A DNA stretch of 64,000 nt from M55B112 sp964539395 (GCA_964539395.1 CAZIIU010000012.1:1-64000), one strand, 5' to 3'; positions 10,001 through 18,319 are shown, numbered from the stretch's first letter. The notes: a model not told the origin generated them from the letters alone. Made by a program: numbers and translations.

Positions 10001-10053
10001 TCTCGAGTGAAACGAAAAACAATGGCTATGACCCAAATAACAGTGAAGTTTAA
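7003..10053 (+). CDS. RND efflux pump permease (AcrB/MexB type)
   Basis: A 1016-residue inner-membrane proton-driven transporter of the HAE-1 type. It starts 'MSLASVSIKRPVLTTVFSLV', the usual RND N-terminus, and shows two repeats of six membrane helices with two large periplasmic loops. The proton-relay Asp pair is visible in helix 4 ('SIGLVVDDAIVMMENI'), and the helix 10 region has 'GLVSKNGILIVEFAN'. Length fits the family. It is the central gene of a three-gene operon with the adaptor and TolC-like channel, so it probably exports hydrophobic compounds or drugs; the substrate is unknown. Confidence 0.95.
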   Translation: MSLASVSIKRPVLTTVFSLVILLFGAIGLTRLGVREFPSVDPPIISVNTSYPGANSDVIETQITEPLEQSINGIPGIRTLTSSSSQGRSRISVEFELSVDMETAANDVRDKVSQAQRYLPRDCDPPTVSKADADANPILMIAVQSTKRSLLELSEYAELTFKEQLQTISGVSAIMIWGEKRYAMRIWLDPQKLAGYQMTPMDVRNAITRENVELPAGMIEGDATQLTIRALGLMTTPQEFNSLILRQTGDQIIRVSDIGRAELGPEDLRGILKINGIPAVATVIIPQPGANHIEIVDEVYSRLEYIKKDLPEDITYEIGFDNTSYIRTSINEVQRTIYLAFFLVVTIIFFFLRDWRTTIIPVLVIPVSLVGSFFVMFVFGFTINVLTLLAVVLSIGLVVDDAIVMMENIYVKIEEGLSPVEAGLKGANEIFFAIISTTITVIAVFIPIVFLEGMTGRLFREFSIVIAGAVAISSFVALTLTPMLSTKLLKTRHKRSRAYNYSEKFFVALNNAYQHSLTNLLNKRYISLLILASAIILIIILYKIIPAEMAPLEDRSRLTIRTTTQEGATYEYNLSYIEDVARMVHNNVSEYDLIAERAWSSGGFVIVRLVEASERERSQQEIATQLTKELSRMTKARANVMQQSTFGGRRAGLPVQYVLQAPTIEKLREILPAFMEEVQKNPVFVMADVDLKFTKPELRIEINRDKANLLGVSTQNIGQTLQLALSGQRFGYFIMNGKQYEILGELAREDRNKPLDLKSLYVRSNNGKMVQLDNFVTLEESTAPPQLYRYNRFVAATISSGLAEGKTISEGLNEMDKIAEKVLDDSFRTALAGDSKDYMESSSSLMFAFLLAIILIFLVLSAQFESFKDPIIVMMTVPLALTGALLFMWYFNITMNIFSQIGIIMLIGLVSKNGILIVEFANQRKLAGMNKFEAIKYASAARFRPILMTSLSTALGVLPLALGLGEGAQSRVAMGVAVVGGLVLSTFLTLYVVPTIYLLISSETKNNGYDPNNSEV

Positions 10054-10066
10054 ATTATATGAAATA

Positions 10067-11380
10067 ATGATCCGGTATTCGATGCTCACGGTTTTCCTTT
10101 TCACCCTGAGCACTGCTTTCCCCCAGAAGGTTTACGACCTTGAGTATTGCATCCAAACGGGACTGGAAAGAAACTTTAATCTGAAGGTGGTTAAAAATAA
10201 TGAGGCCATCTCGCTCAATAATTATACACCCGGTAACGCGGGAATGCTACCTGAAGTAATTGCCACTAATCGTTTTGGTGGTACCTTGAACAGTACCATT
10301 CAGAATTATGAGGATGGCACAGTTGCTGCTGGGGGTTACCTGCACAATACAACGGGATCGGCAGCAGTGAACATGGGTATGACCATTTTCAAGGGGTTTC
10401 AGGTACAGAAAACTTATCGAAGACTGGAAAAGCAAACTGAACTTGAGGGATTCAGGACCCAAATGGCGATCGAAAAACTGGTTTCTGAGATCAGCTCAGA
10501 ATACTACAACTACATACAGCAGATCGCCCTCTATGCAAACCTGGAATATGCTGTAATGCTGTCTCGCGAACGGGCAAGAATCGATGAGCAACGTTACCTG
10601 CTCGGATCCGGCTCCAAGATGCAACTATTGCAATCCCAGGTATATCTGAATGCCGACAGTTCGAGGTATGCGAAACAAAGCGAGATATTGCGCTCCTCGC
10701 AGATCAGGCTGAATATGCTTATGGCCACAGAAGATATTGGAGTAGAATTTACTATTAAGGACAGTATAATACAAATCAACGATCAATTAACTTATGAGCA
10801 ATTGCTGGAAAACACACTGAGTAACAATACAAGCCTTTTAATTGCTTCAAAGAACCAGGACATTACAGAACTCGACTTTGAGATCATTGCATCAGAGTCT
10901 TATCCTTACCTGAACCTATCTTCAGGATATGGATACAACTACAATACCTATCAAACCGGTTTAATATCAAACCAACATATGCACGGGTTAAATTACGGCC
11001 TCACACTGGGACTTGATATATTCGACGGATTCAACAGGCGGAGAGAAAAGAGTAATGCCCGGATTGAAATTGAAAGCAGGCGAATCAGGTACCAGGAGGT
11101 GGAACAATCCATAAAAGGCAATCTTATCAATATCTATTTTGCCTATCAGAATAACCTCCGGCTCATCAGGTTGGAAGAACAAAATCTCGAAGTGGCACGG
11201 GAAAATCTGGAAATCGCAGTGGAACAATATAAACTGGGAAGTCTGGCTGGTCTGGAGCTCCGGGAAGTTCAAAAAAGCCTGCTAGATGCCGAAGAGAGAT
11301 TAATTTCCATTAAATATCTCACAAAAATCGCGGAGATATCACTGCTGCAAATCTCGGGCAGGGTTATGGAGTACATGTAA
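10067..11380 (+). CDS. TolC family outer membrane efflux protein
   Basis: About 437 residues from the ATG at 10067, which opens a signal peptide (IRYSMLTVFLFTLSTAFPQ). The frame is open back to 10007, but that would overlap the pump gene by 47 bases and hide the signal. Two outer-membrane efflux domains of long helices follow, with repeat features such as 'YNYIQQIALYANLEYAV' and 'YFAYQNNLRLIRLEEQNLEVARENLEIA'. It forms the exit duct of the RND complex encoded directly upstream. Only 13 bases separate it from the pump stop. Confidence 0.9.
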   Translation: MIRYSMLTVFLFTLSTAFPQKVYDLEYCIQTGLERNFNLKVVKNNEAISLNNYTPGNAGMLPEVIATNRFGGTLNSTIQNYEDGTVAAGGYLHNTTGSAAVNMGMTIFKGFQVQKTYRRLEKQTELEGFRTQMAIEKLVSEISSEYYNYIQQIALYANLEYAVMLSRERARIDEQRYLLGSGSKMQLLQSQVYLNADSSRYAKQSEILRSSQIRLNMLMATEDIGVEFTIKDSIIQINDQLTYEQLLENTLSNNTSLLIASKNQDITELDFEIIASESYPYLNLSSGYGYNYNTYQTGLISNQHMHGLNYGLTLGLDIFDGFNRRREKSNARIEIESRRIRYQEVEQSIKGNLINIYFAYQNNLRLIRLEEQNLEVARENLEIAVEQYKLGSLAGLELREVQKSLLDAEERLISIKYLTKIAEISLLQISGRVMEYM

Positions 11381-11383
11381 AAA

Positions 11384-11413
11384 GCAAGGGATGCCCTGTT
11401 GGACATCCCCTGC
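11384..11413 (+). terminator. Hairpin after the efflux operon
   Basis: GCAAGGGATG and CATCCCCTGC form a 10-bp stem with one mismatch around a 10-base loop, beginning three bases after the TolC-like stop codon. The following T-tract is weak, so this may be a terminator or an mRNA-stabilising end. Confidence 0.5.
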
Positions 11414-11478
11414 CTGTTTGACAATCTCCTTATCAGGCATTATAAAAACAGGGCCTGATCAGGTCTTCCGAACGCTGG

Positions 11479-11961
11479 CTATACGGATTGCATTTTCGGA
11501 AGAAACTCAGCAATGGTTGTCACAGCATCTTTCTTGTCAATCTTTACCTGTTCGCTAAGTACCGTCTGTTTCTGGTATTCACCGGTGTCAAACCTCTTTT
11601 GAGCATCCTGACTTGTAAAAATGATCTTCCTGATGCCAAATCCATTCCTGTCACATTCATAAAATGCTGTATAATCATTGGCAAATGCAATGAATGATTT
11701 GCATTTTCTACCCGGATTAACAGCAATACTCAGATTCATGGCTGAATCTTCATAATAAACCTTGTACAGTTCATATTTTTCTCCCTGAAAGTGATAGAAT
11801 TTATCAGTAGATTGAACAACAAAATCACCTGCAGAGGTGATCGTTGATCCTGTAGCGTACACTTCGGCAATATCGCCTTCGGCATATATTGCTCCGCTTG
11901 TTAAAACCAATGCTGTTGCAATGACAAGCACACCTGAAATATAACCTTTTTTTGTTTTCAT
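11479..11961 (-). CDS. Secreted protein of unknown function
   Basis: A 160-residue protein starting at the ATG at 11961 with a clear signal peptide (residues 1-23, ending near AIYAEG). The frame extends upstream to 12003, but that part lacks signal character. The mature part (about 135 residues) has two Cys, in 'GRKCKSF' and 'FYECDRNG', which could form a disulfide, and a repeated beta-like pattern. No family recognised. It is convergent with the efflux operon and bounds the repeat-rich gene-free region on its upstream side. Confidence 0.6.
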   Translation of the reverse strand: MKTKKGYISGVLVIATALVLTSGAIYAEGDIAEVYATGSTITSAGDFVVQSTDKFYHFQGEKYELYKVYYEDSAMNLSIAVNPGRKCKSFIAFANDYTAFYECDRNGFGIRKIIFTSQDAQKRFDTGEYQKQTVLSEQVKIDKKDAVTTIAEFLPKMQSV

Positions 11962-12206
11962 AGTTGTATCTATTAATAATTGTTTCTGAAAATGAAATCT
12001 CATACATCATGCCAATATCTATATTTGTCTGATTTTATGTGCTTTATGTTAATTTTGAACTCTTTTAAATTGTGTTAAAACTGTCCGGTAATGTACATAA
12101 TACAACTATAGTGTACGAAATTGATTCTACAGTCTCCTTCATTATATTCACTTATCATTTACTTCGAACGAACCTTACTTGTGTAGTGCTGGAAGAATAA
12201 TTTCGA

Positions 12207-12243
12207 AACAGTTGGCTGCCTATTCCGGAACAATTGGCTGCCT
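12207..12243. repeat. Direct repeat pair, 15 bp, 22-bp period
   Basis: AACAGTTGGCTGCCT (12207-12221) and AACAATTGGCTGCCT (12229-12243) differ at one base and are offset by exactly 22. The spacer is ATTCCGG. The arrangement resembles the staggered recognition repeats at IS21-family ends. Confidence 0.6.
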
Positions 12244-12336
12244 CATGAAGATTTCGTTTGAAAAACAGATTGTAGTATTTGGTCAAAACGCTGATTTGTA
12301 TCTGGTAAAGGGCTGGAAGAGGGTTTATAAAAACAC

Positions 12337-12367
12337 AAATGGGGATAAATTGACTTTATCCCCATTT
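12337..12367. repeat. Perfect 13-bp inverted repeat (hairpin)
   Basis: AAATGGGGATAAA and TTTATCCCCATTT are exact complements around the 5-base loop TTGAC. It could act as a terminator in either direction because the stem base is A/T rich, but no gene ends here. Confidence 0.7.
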
Positions 12368-12511
12368 CACTGCATGATACCCATAGCCACCATACAGTGC
12401 CAAGGTACGGTTATTGGCTGGTCCGAACAACAAATCCTTTTACAGAGCTCATTTCAGACCCTGACCTACCGGCTATGCTCCATAGAGCGCTTCCGAAAGG
12501 CCGTCCATTCA

Positions 12512-12541
12512 CCGGAAACTGAATCCCGGTTTCCCGGAAAC
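12512..12541. repeat. Direct repeat CCGGAAAC, 22-bp period
   Basis: CCGGAAAC occurs at 12512-12519 and 12534-12541, again offset by 22 bases, with a related CCCGG between them. Same period as the pair at 12207-12243. Confidence 0.5.
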
Positions 12542-12658
12542 ACTGTCTGATCATTGACTGAATCAGGTCTTACGATCTGCACCCAGACAATGTGAAAAGC
12601 GTTATGGAACCACTATGGATTCTTTAGTGCTTTTCCTTCAGCAGTCCAACCTTGTTAC

Positions 12659-12682
12659 GACCGATCAGTATTCTGACCGGTC
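12659..12682. repeat. Hairpin with 10-bp arms, one mismatch
   Basis: GACCGATCAG and CTGACCGGTC flank a 4-base loop TATT. The right arm continues into a perfect 12-bp palindrome, CTGACCGGTCAG (12673-12684). Confidence 0.55.
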
Positions 12683-13162
12683 AGGCTGAATGCAGCGTTA
12701 ATAACACTGCACGATCGGCTCGTCTGACTTCGATGAGATGGTTTCCCGTTTCACCGGCCGGTTCGTTCACCTTTGGCCTTCCGGCCTGGCGAATTTACCG
12801 GACTGATCATCTGAGCAGCCGTTTATCACTCACTTGGTACAACCAAATATATTCTATTCATCAAAGCATGTCAAGCAATACCCACTCCCAATATCCACAA
12901 ACCATCAACTATAATTATTAACGAATTGTGAATTGCCTGAAAATCAATACAAACAAAGAAAACAGCTACAGTGAGTGAACTTTTCAACAGGTGTTAATAA
13001 GTTTATATACACAAATATTCAAGGCTGTCCCCGACTGGGCGCCTCACTTCTAACCCGATAAAGTGGTGAATTTCCTGGTCATATTTTTTCTTATGCGCTG
13101 AATGTTTTACATTTACAGATACATGTAGCTGTGATATAAATACAACCATAACTTTCAATCCT

Positions 13163-13804
13163 ATGGCACACATGAGATCAATGATAGCATTAGCGGCGCT
13201 TGCGGTGCTGCTGCATACAGGAATCAACGGTCAGGATCCGGCAACAATTATCTTTTTTGGTGTTTTAACCGACATAGAGGAAAGGATCGTCACTTCTGAA
13301 CCGTGCGAAATCACTTTTACGATGGTTCGACAGGGAGAAAAACTCCTGGAGCAATCCGTAAAGGTAACCACCGATAGCCTGGGAATTGCAGCTTTTTATA
13401 TAACAGAGATACCGGATGTGTTTACTGACCTTGAGCTGCAGACGGTGGATATTGTCATTACCCTGCGGGCAGAAGAGAGTTCCGGATGGATGCTCGAAGA
13501 TGAGTTCATGGTAAAATACCACCTCGAAAAGGCAGGTCCCGATGGCTACAGGATGAACCGCTTTGAAGGACAGCGGCTTGATTATGCATTTAGTGATCCA
13601 GTCTGGAACTTTGCTGATATTTATCCTTTCGGATATCTGAAAAGCCGGTTCATGATCAGCTTCAGTGATAACCTAAGCGACCCTGAAACGATCATTTCCA
13701 TTTCAAATGAACAGATCATGCCCTCGTTGCAGTCGGTACCATCCGCTCCTGTGGAGCGCGGACTAAAGGGAGGGTACGCCGTGGGCGGGTATAAACAAGA
13801 TTAA
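13163..13804 (+). CDS. Secreted protein of unknown function
   Basis: A 213-residue protein with an N-terminal signal peptide ending near 'LHTGINGQ' (about residue 23). The N-terminal half ('CEITFTMVRQGEKLLEQSVKV' followed by 'DSLGIAAFYI') has the strand pattern of a small beta-sandwich domain often seen in Bacteroidota secreted proteins. The C-terminal half is Asp/Phe/Tyr rich. Start chosen at the first ATG; a second lies three codons on. No family recognised. A hairpin terminator (13839-13865) follows. Confidence 0.6.
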   Translation: MAHMRSMIALAALAVLLHTGINGQDPATIIFFGVLTDIEERIVTSEPCEITFTMVRQGEKLLEQSVKVTTDSLGIAAFYITEIPDVFTDLELQTVDIVITLRAEESSGWMLEDEFMVKYHLEKAGPDGYRMNRFEGQRLDYAFSDPVWNFADIYPFGYLKSRFMISFSDNLSDPETIISISNEQIMPSLQSVPSAPVERGLKGGYAVGGYKQD

Positions 13805-13838
13805 TTATGTCCTAGGCTGGTGATTATAATTCAAAGAA

Positions 13839-13865
13839 CAGCCGGCTGGAGAACGCAGCCGGCTG
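13839..13865. terminator. Bidirectional terminator hairpin between convergent genes
   Basis: CAGCCGGCTG occurs twice (13839-13848 and 13856-13865) around GAGAACG. The 10-mer is its own complement, so the copies form a 10-bp GC-rich stem. It sits between the ends of the secreted-protein gene and floA. Confidence 0.65.
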
Positions 13866-13887
13866 CGGGCATATGTTTATTCAATTA

Positions 13888-14889
13888 TTACTTATTCTTG
13901 TCATCTGTACCCCTGCCCGAAGAACCTTTTGTGGTACCTTTGGAGATTGAATCCCTCATGGTCGTATCCGCTTCAATGTTCTTGAACTTGTAGTAATCCA
14001 TAATACCAAGGTTTCCGGTTCTGAATGCCTCTGCCATGGCCAATGGTATTTCAACCTCTGCCTCAATGACTTTCGCTCTCGCTTCCTGTGCTTTGGCTTT
14101 CATCTCCTGTTCAGTTGCGACTGCCATGGCCCTGCGCTCTTCTGCTTTCGCCTGAGCAATATTTTTGTCGGCATTGGCCTGATCCATCTGCAATACTGCA
14201 CCAATATTCTTTCCAATATCAATATCTGCGATATCGATCGACAATATCTCAAAAGCTGTTCCTGCATCCAGTCCTTTTTCCAGTACAGTCCGCGAAATAA
14301 AATCGGGATTTTCCAGCACCTCTTTGTGTGAAACCGCTGAACCGATCGAAGATACGATTCCCTCACCAACACGGGCCAGCACAGTCTCCTCACCTGCACC
14401 ACCAACCAGCTGCTTGATAGAGGCTCTTACAGTGACTCTCGCCTTGGCAATCAGCTGAATACCATCTTTAGCAACCGCAGTTACCGGCGGTGTATTAATC
14501 ACCTTCGGGTTTACCGACATCTGCACAGCTTCAAGCACATCCCGTCCGGCAAGATCAATGGCAGTCGCCATGTTATAACCCAGGTCAATATTAGCTTTAT
14601 TGGCAGAAACCAGTGCATGCACCACCTGCTCGACATGTCCACCCGCAAGATAATGTGCCTCTAAAGCATCGCGTTTAATCTCAATTAACCCGGCCTTATA
14701 AGCCTCGATCATTGAACGAACAATCACAGTTGGTGGAACCTTTCTCCACCGCATCAGAATCAGTTGTAAAAGGGAGATACGCACCCCGGAAAGTAAAGCG
14801 GTAAACCACAAACCGATCGGGATGAAATAAAGAATGATCCACAGGGCAACAATGCCACCCGCAATAATTAAAATCAATTTAATATCCAT
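13888..14889 (-). CDS. floA: Flotillin-like protein FloA
   Basis: A 333-residue SPFH/flotillin-like protein of the UPF0365 (YqfA) family, which organises membrane microdomains. A hydrophobic hairpin anchor lies at residues 5-37. The body shows the strongly conserved 'GGHVEQVVHALVSANKANIDL', 'AIDLAGRDVLEAVQMSVNP' and 'RVGEGIVSSIGSA', then the Ala/Glu-rich coiled region 'AQAKAEERRAMAVATEQEMKA'. Length is typical. The preceding NfeD gene is five bases away and forms the common nfeD-floA pair. Confidence 0.95.
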   Translation of the reverse strand: MDIKLILIIAGGIVALWIILYFIPIGLWFTALLSGVRISLLQLILMRWRKVPPTVIVRSMIEAYKAGLIEIKRDALEAHYLAGGHVEQVVHALVSANKANIDLGYNMATAIDLAGRDVLEAVQMSVNPKVINTPPVTAVAKDGIQLIAKARVTVRASIKQLVGGAGEETVLARVGEGIVSSIGSAVSHKEVLENPDFISRTVLEKGLDAGTAFEILSIDIADIDIGKNIGAVLQMDQANADKNIAQAKAEERRAMAVATEQEMKAKAQEARAKVIEAEVEIPLAMAEAFRTGNLGIMDYYKFKNIEADTTMRDSISKGTTKGSSGRGTDDKNK

Positions 14890-14894
14890 AATAA

Positions 14895-15359
14895 CTATTT
14901 TTTAAGTTTTACTCTAATCTGCGAACCTTCTGTACCAACAACAACTATCTTCCTGTGCTCATCGATATATCCTTCAATGGATCGTGCCTCACGCACCTTT
15001 CCTCCCACAATAATTTTTCCCATTGGTGCCAACCTTGTTACAGTTTCCCCTTCATCTCCTTTCTGTATCCCATCGCGAATAAAATCTTCATTCACTGTTC
15101 CGGTAACATTAGTATTGAGCATAAACTTCCTCCATGTCCTTGCCCTCAGTGAAAATGCGATTACCAGGATACTCAGCAGCAATGTGCCGATCAGGAACCA
15201 GGTACCAGTTACCGATCCAAAATCTTCATATGCCTTGTACACCCCAAGCACTGTCAGTACCAATCCGCCTATACCGGCAATTGTGATTCCTGGAACCAAC
15301 AGGAACTCTATCACAAAAAGCAGAATCCCCAGGATAATCAACAGGATTATAATTGTCAT
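14895..15359 (-). CDS. NfeD family protein
   Basis: A 154-residue short NfeD protein: membrane helices around residues 3-40 and 52-72, then a C-terminal OB-fold domain (residues about 80-154) with 'GKIIVGGKVREARSIEGYI'. Short NfeD proteins partner flotillins in membrane microdomains. It lacks the ClpP-like protease domain of long NfeD proteins. It is transcribed directly before floA, and its start lies 8 bases from the clpS stop, so clpS-nfeD-floA probably form one operon. Confidence 0.88.
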   Translation of the reverse strand: MTIIILLIILGILLFVIEFLLVPGITIAGIGGLVLTVLGVYKAYEDFGSVTGTWFLIGTLLLSILVIAFSLRARTWRKFMLNTNVTGTVNEDFIRDGIQKGDEGETVTRLAPMGKIIVGGKVREARSIEGYIDEHRKIVVVGTEGSQIRVKLKK

Positions 15360-15367
15360 GTTACAAT

Positions 15368-15649
15368 CTATTCAATTGTTGTACTCAGTCCGCGCGACAT
15401 CAACTCCTTCCTTGTCAGCTTCAGTTCACTGATTTCCCCCCTGAGAATTTCACATCTACCCTTGTAATGAGTTATCATGGCACACTGCTCTGCCTGAACA
15501 GGCGAATGTTCACATACCTCTTCCAGTGTATCCATCACAAATTCAAATGTATTAACATCATCGTTATGAAGCACCAGCACTGACACATGTTGCGTATCAC
15601 CCTGACCTGTATTCCGCTTATCCGGATTTCCTGATAAATTGCTATCCAT
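15368..15649 (-). CDS. clpS: ATP-dependent Clp protease adaptor ClpS
   Basis: About 93 residues from the ATG at 15649; the open frame extends to 15709 but the extra residues do not look conserved. ClpS delivers N-degron substrates to ClpA/ClpC. The signature 'VLVLHNDDVNTFEFVMDTL' carries the Asn-Asp-Asp substrate-pocket motif, and 'CAMITHYKGRCEI' corresponds to the second conserved block (usually A...VH..G.A). It leads the probable operon with nfeD and floA. The Bacteroidota version has divergent, Cys-containing helices, as here. Confidence 0.88.
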   Translation of the reverse strand: MDSNLSGNPDKRNTGQGDTQHVSVLVLHNDDVNTFEFVMDTLEEVCEHSPVQAEQCAMITHYKGRCEILRGEISELKLTRKELMSRGLSTTIE

Positions 15650-15770
15650 CGAATTTCTTATCTTCTCAAATATATAAAAAGAAATCATTAAACCACCGGT
15701 TGAAACCATGTTTTCTGCATCAACAATAAAAAGAACTCAGATCACATCCGAATAGACCGGCCAATTAACG

Positions 15771-17678
15771 TCAGGGAACTGGTTTCTCCAGCTTTTTTGC
15801 CTTCTCAACTGACATGATATTCCCGTTGTAGGATGCCACGATAAATGCATCGGCAAACCCTGCTGCACGCGCCACTGGCAGCGCATCCCGCACCTCTTCA
15901 TACCTGGTGAAGTCACCAAAAAAATACCTGTACAGGTTTCTATCCTCCAACCTCTCTTCGGTGATTGGCTTCAACCCGCCAAACACATTCTCATCTACCC
16001 TCTTCGAAAACACGCCGAGCTGTATTTTGTACACGGTGCCACGGGGGATCGCAACGCTTTCATTCTGATCAGACACCTCCTTGACCTTTTCCTCGACTGT
16101 ACCGGTCTGTGCAAACCTGTAAATCGTCAAATCTTCTATCACAGTATCCTTCTCAATAGCTGAAGGAATAACTGTTTTGGCCGGGTCCGCCTCTTTCGGT
16201 GCATACTCGGTCAACCTGTCAAAATAACTGTCTGCTGCCTCCTTCTCCTCCGCTGCTCTTTTCTCCCAAACCATGATCTGTTTCTGATACATCCACCGAT
16301 CATTCGGGTCCTCGGAATTGCGTACCTTCAACCTGGCATCCAGTGCCAGCTCAACAAGGGAATCGGACGCTGACTGGTGCAGCAGGGCCCCTGCGATCAA
16401 CTCCTGGTAGGCTGGATCGGCACCCACATCCATTTCCAGTTCAACCCTGTTCGCCTGCTGTTTCTCTTCTACGGGCTCGCCGGCTGTGATCTCCGTCTCT
16501 GCCTGCATTTTGCCATCATCAGCGAGCAGGGATTGGTAGGCCTCATAATCTTCCCTGGCATCCACTGCCACATTACCAAGGTTGGCGATCCTTCTTATCT
16601 CCGACGGAGTGTGTTTTTCCAGCGACTGCTTTGGCTCACTGAGGTGAACACTGTAGGCGGCGATAACCGTGTCGGATGATTGCCTGGAGGAAAAGAATAT
16701 CACCTTGCCCAAGTCGCTGCCAGGAAGCAGGAGGTAATCGTTAGAAACTGAATTCACAGGGAAACCGAGGTTTACCGGTTCCGACCATTCCTTGCGATCC
16801 TCATCGAAATGAGAATGGTACAGGTCGAATCCTCCAACTCCCTCCCTTCCGTTGGAGGCAAAATAGATATCGCGCCCAACAGGATCAAAATAGGGCAGTA
16901 TCTCATCAAACTCTGTATTGAGGGCGTCAACCGGCTGTATATCAACCCAGTGACCAGCGCTGTTTCTCCTTGCCTGCATCACCTGGAGACCGTTTTTTCC
17001 CGTTCTTTCCATACCGGAAAAATAGACAATCTGTCCTCTGACGGGCTTTTCCGGCATGAACATTAATCTTGACAGTCCGCTACGATTCTCCTCCGCTCCA
17101 AAAAAAACTTCCGGCTTTTCTGTCAGAATTCCACCCTTCATCCTTATCTGCTCGTATTGATCCGGATCATTAAAATCAATAAAAGTTACGTTTTTTACAT
17201 CGAAAGGATTATAAGATGCAGTAATCTGCATGGCAGCAGTCAGCGAGCGGATCAACAAACCTGCGTTTTTTTCTCTTGACATGCGGCGTGGGGCCGACCG
17301 GCTAAACTCTTCATAATATCGCTTTGCCTTTTCAAAATCATACATGGTCCGCGATGCCTCGCCGAGATAGTAATAGACATCCGGAGGAACCCCCCTTGTA
17401 GAAGCAAAATATAGCAGTTCAGCCGCCTCCTCCAGATCCCGGTTCAATTCCACTTTACAAATACCAGCATAATACCGGTACAGCGGATCACCGGGAAACT
17501 GCCTGATAAGAGTCGTAAAATCGGTTTCTGCAGCATCATAGGAGCCTGCATTAAAGTTGCTCATGGCCCTTTCTCTTATCGCGGGTAACTCATGTTCCGG
17601 AACCTGGCTGTACAGAACCGATGCTCCTGCCAGGACGACCAGAAGGGTTAGAACTGATTTGGTAAATGTGTTAAACAT
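15771..17678 (-). CDS. Envelope protein with TPR-like, PD40-like and SPOR domains
   Basis: A 635-residue secreted protein. Signal peptide at residues 1-25 (SVLTLLVVLAGASVLYSQ). Residues about 30-150 are TPR-like helices ('FNAGSYDAAETDFTTLI'). The middle (about 200-350) has PD40/WD40-like blades such as 'DIYFASNGREGVGGFDLYHS'. The C-terminal 75 residues form a SPOR domain ('VYKIQLGVFSKRV', 'YRYFFGDFTRYEEVRDAL'), which binds denuded peptidoglycan glycans. It resembles OmpA-less members of the Bacteroidota PD40/TPR envelope family. The exact role is unknown; cell-wall association is the safe inference. Confidence 0.8.
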   Translation of the reverse strand: MFNTFTKSVLTLLVVLAGASVLYSQVPEHELPAIRERAMSNFNAGSYDAAETDFTTLIRQFPGDPLYRYYAGICKVELNRDLEEAAELLYFASTRGVPPDVYYYLGEASRTMYDFEKAKRYYEEFSRSAPRRMSREKNAGLLIRSLTAAMQITASYNPFDVKNVTFIDFNDPDQYEQIRMKGGILTEKPEVFFGAEENRSGLSRLMFMPEKPVRGQIVYFSGMERTGKNGLQVMQARRNSAGHWVDIQPVDALNTEFDEILPYFDPVGRDIYFASNGREGVGGFDLYHSHFDEDRKEWSEPVNLGFPVNSVSNDYLLLPGSDLGKVIFFSSRQSSDTVIAAYSVHLSEPKQSLEKHTPSEIRRIANLGNVAVDAREDYEAYQSLLADDGKMQAETEITAGEPVEEKQQANRVELEMDVGADPAYQELIAGALLHQSASDSLVELALDARLKVRNSEDPNDRWMYQKQIMVWEKRAAEEKEAADSYFDRLTEYAPKEADPAKTVIPSAIEKDTVIEDLTIYRFAQTGTVEEKVKEVSDQNESVAIPRGTVYKIQLGVFSKRVDENVFGGLKPITEERLEDRNLYRYFFGDFTRYEEVRDALPVARAAGFADAFIVASYNGNIMSVEKAKKLEKPVP

Positions 17679-17839
17679 ATTGTCGAATTAAGTGTTTCTA
17701 ACGGTGTAGGTCCTGCTTTCAGGCTGACCAAAAATACAAATTTTAATTCAATCAATTTCCTTCAGATTGTTAATAAACTTTAGGGCATGCAGCCGTCGTT
17801 TAAATGGAAACTTTATAATTTTACAAACACAAATAGAAA

Positions 17840-18295
17840 ATGAGTAAACTAAAAATTGGTGATCCTGCACCTGCCTTCCTGGCACCGGATCAAAACGGAA
17901 ATATGGTTTCACTGGATCAATTCAACGGGAAGAAACTGGTATTGTACTTCTATCCCAAGGACAATACCCCCGGTTGCACAGCTGAAGCATGTGATCTCAG
18001 AGACAACTATGAAAGATTCATGGCCGAGGGATACGAAATCCTGGGTGTGAGTCCCGATAGCCAGAAATCCCACCAGAATTTTATTGAAAAATACAATCTT
18101 CCGTTCAACCTGCTTTCAGATGTTGATAAAAATATATTGAAGGCCTACGGGGCGTGGGGTGAAAAAAAGATGTACGGTAAATCCTATATGGGTGTGTTGC
18201 GAAAATCCTTTATCATCTCTGAAAATGGAATCATTGAAAACATTATTGAGAAAGTTGATACAAAAAAGCATACACAACAGATTTTTCAGGGATAG
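17840..18295 (+). CDS. bcp: Thioredoxin-dependent thiol peroxidase (BCP/PrxQ)
   Basis: A 151-residue peroxiredoxin of the BCP/PrxQ class that reduces hydrogen and alkyl peroxides. The active site 'YPKDNTPGCTAEACDLRD' shows the peroxidatic Cys46 and a resolving Cys51 five residues on, the atypical 2-Cys arrangement of the alpha group. Length is typical. It lies 24 bases before recA and is probably co-transcribed with it. Confidence 0.93.
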   Translation: MSKLKIGDPAPAFLAPDQNGNMVSLDQFNGKKLVLYFYPKDNTPGCTAEACDLRDNYERFMAEGYEILGVSPDSQKSHQNFIEKYNLPFNLLSDVDKNILKAYGAWGEKKMYGKSYMGVLRKSFIISENGIIENIIEKVDTKKHTQQIFQG

Positions 18296-18319
18296 AACAC
18301 ATTAACAGGTAAAAATACC

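Larger units (their letters stand above)
11962..13162. other. 1.2 kb gene-free region with hairpins and 22-bp-spaced repeats
   Basis: No convincing gene on either strand; the open frames at 12179-12550 and 12652-12921 have no domain or sensible composition. The region contains direct repeats spaced 22 bases (12207/12229 and 12512/12534), a perfect 13-bp hairpin (12337-12367) and a 10-bp hairpin (12659-12682). The repeated CCGGAA-type motifs recall the multiple terminal repeats of IS21-like elements, so it may be a decayed insertion sequence. That is an inference from pattern only. Confidence 0.4.

Noticed and set aside
5876..11380. Specific drug or metal assignment for the RND pump
   Set aside because: No diagnostic residues for metal efflux were recognised and no regulator is adjacent; substrate left open.
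12179..12550. Open frame of 123 codons on the plus strand
   Set aside because: No recognisable domain, no signal; it runs through the direct repeats and hairpin of the gene-free region, so it is probably not a gene.
12649..12661. A 13-base match (complement) to the conserved 3' end of 16S rRNA
   Set aside because: ACCTTGTTACGAC is exactly the conserved segment, but the bases on either side do not continue the rRNA sequence and no other rRNA segment is nearby. Treated as chance or a minute remnant.
12652..12921. Open frame of 89 codons on the plus strand
   Set aside because: Begins in a hairpin and reads through structured non-coding sequence with odd composition.
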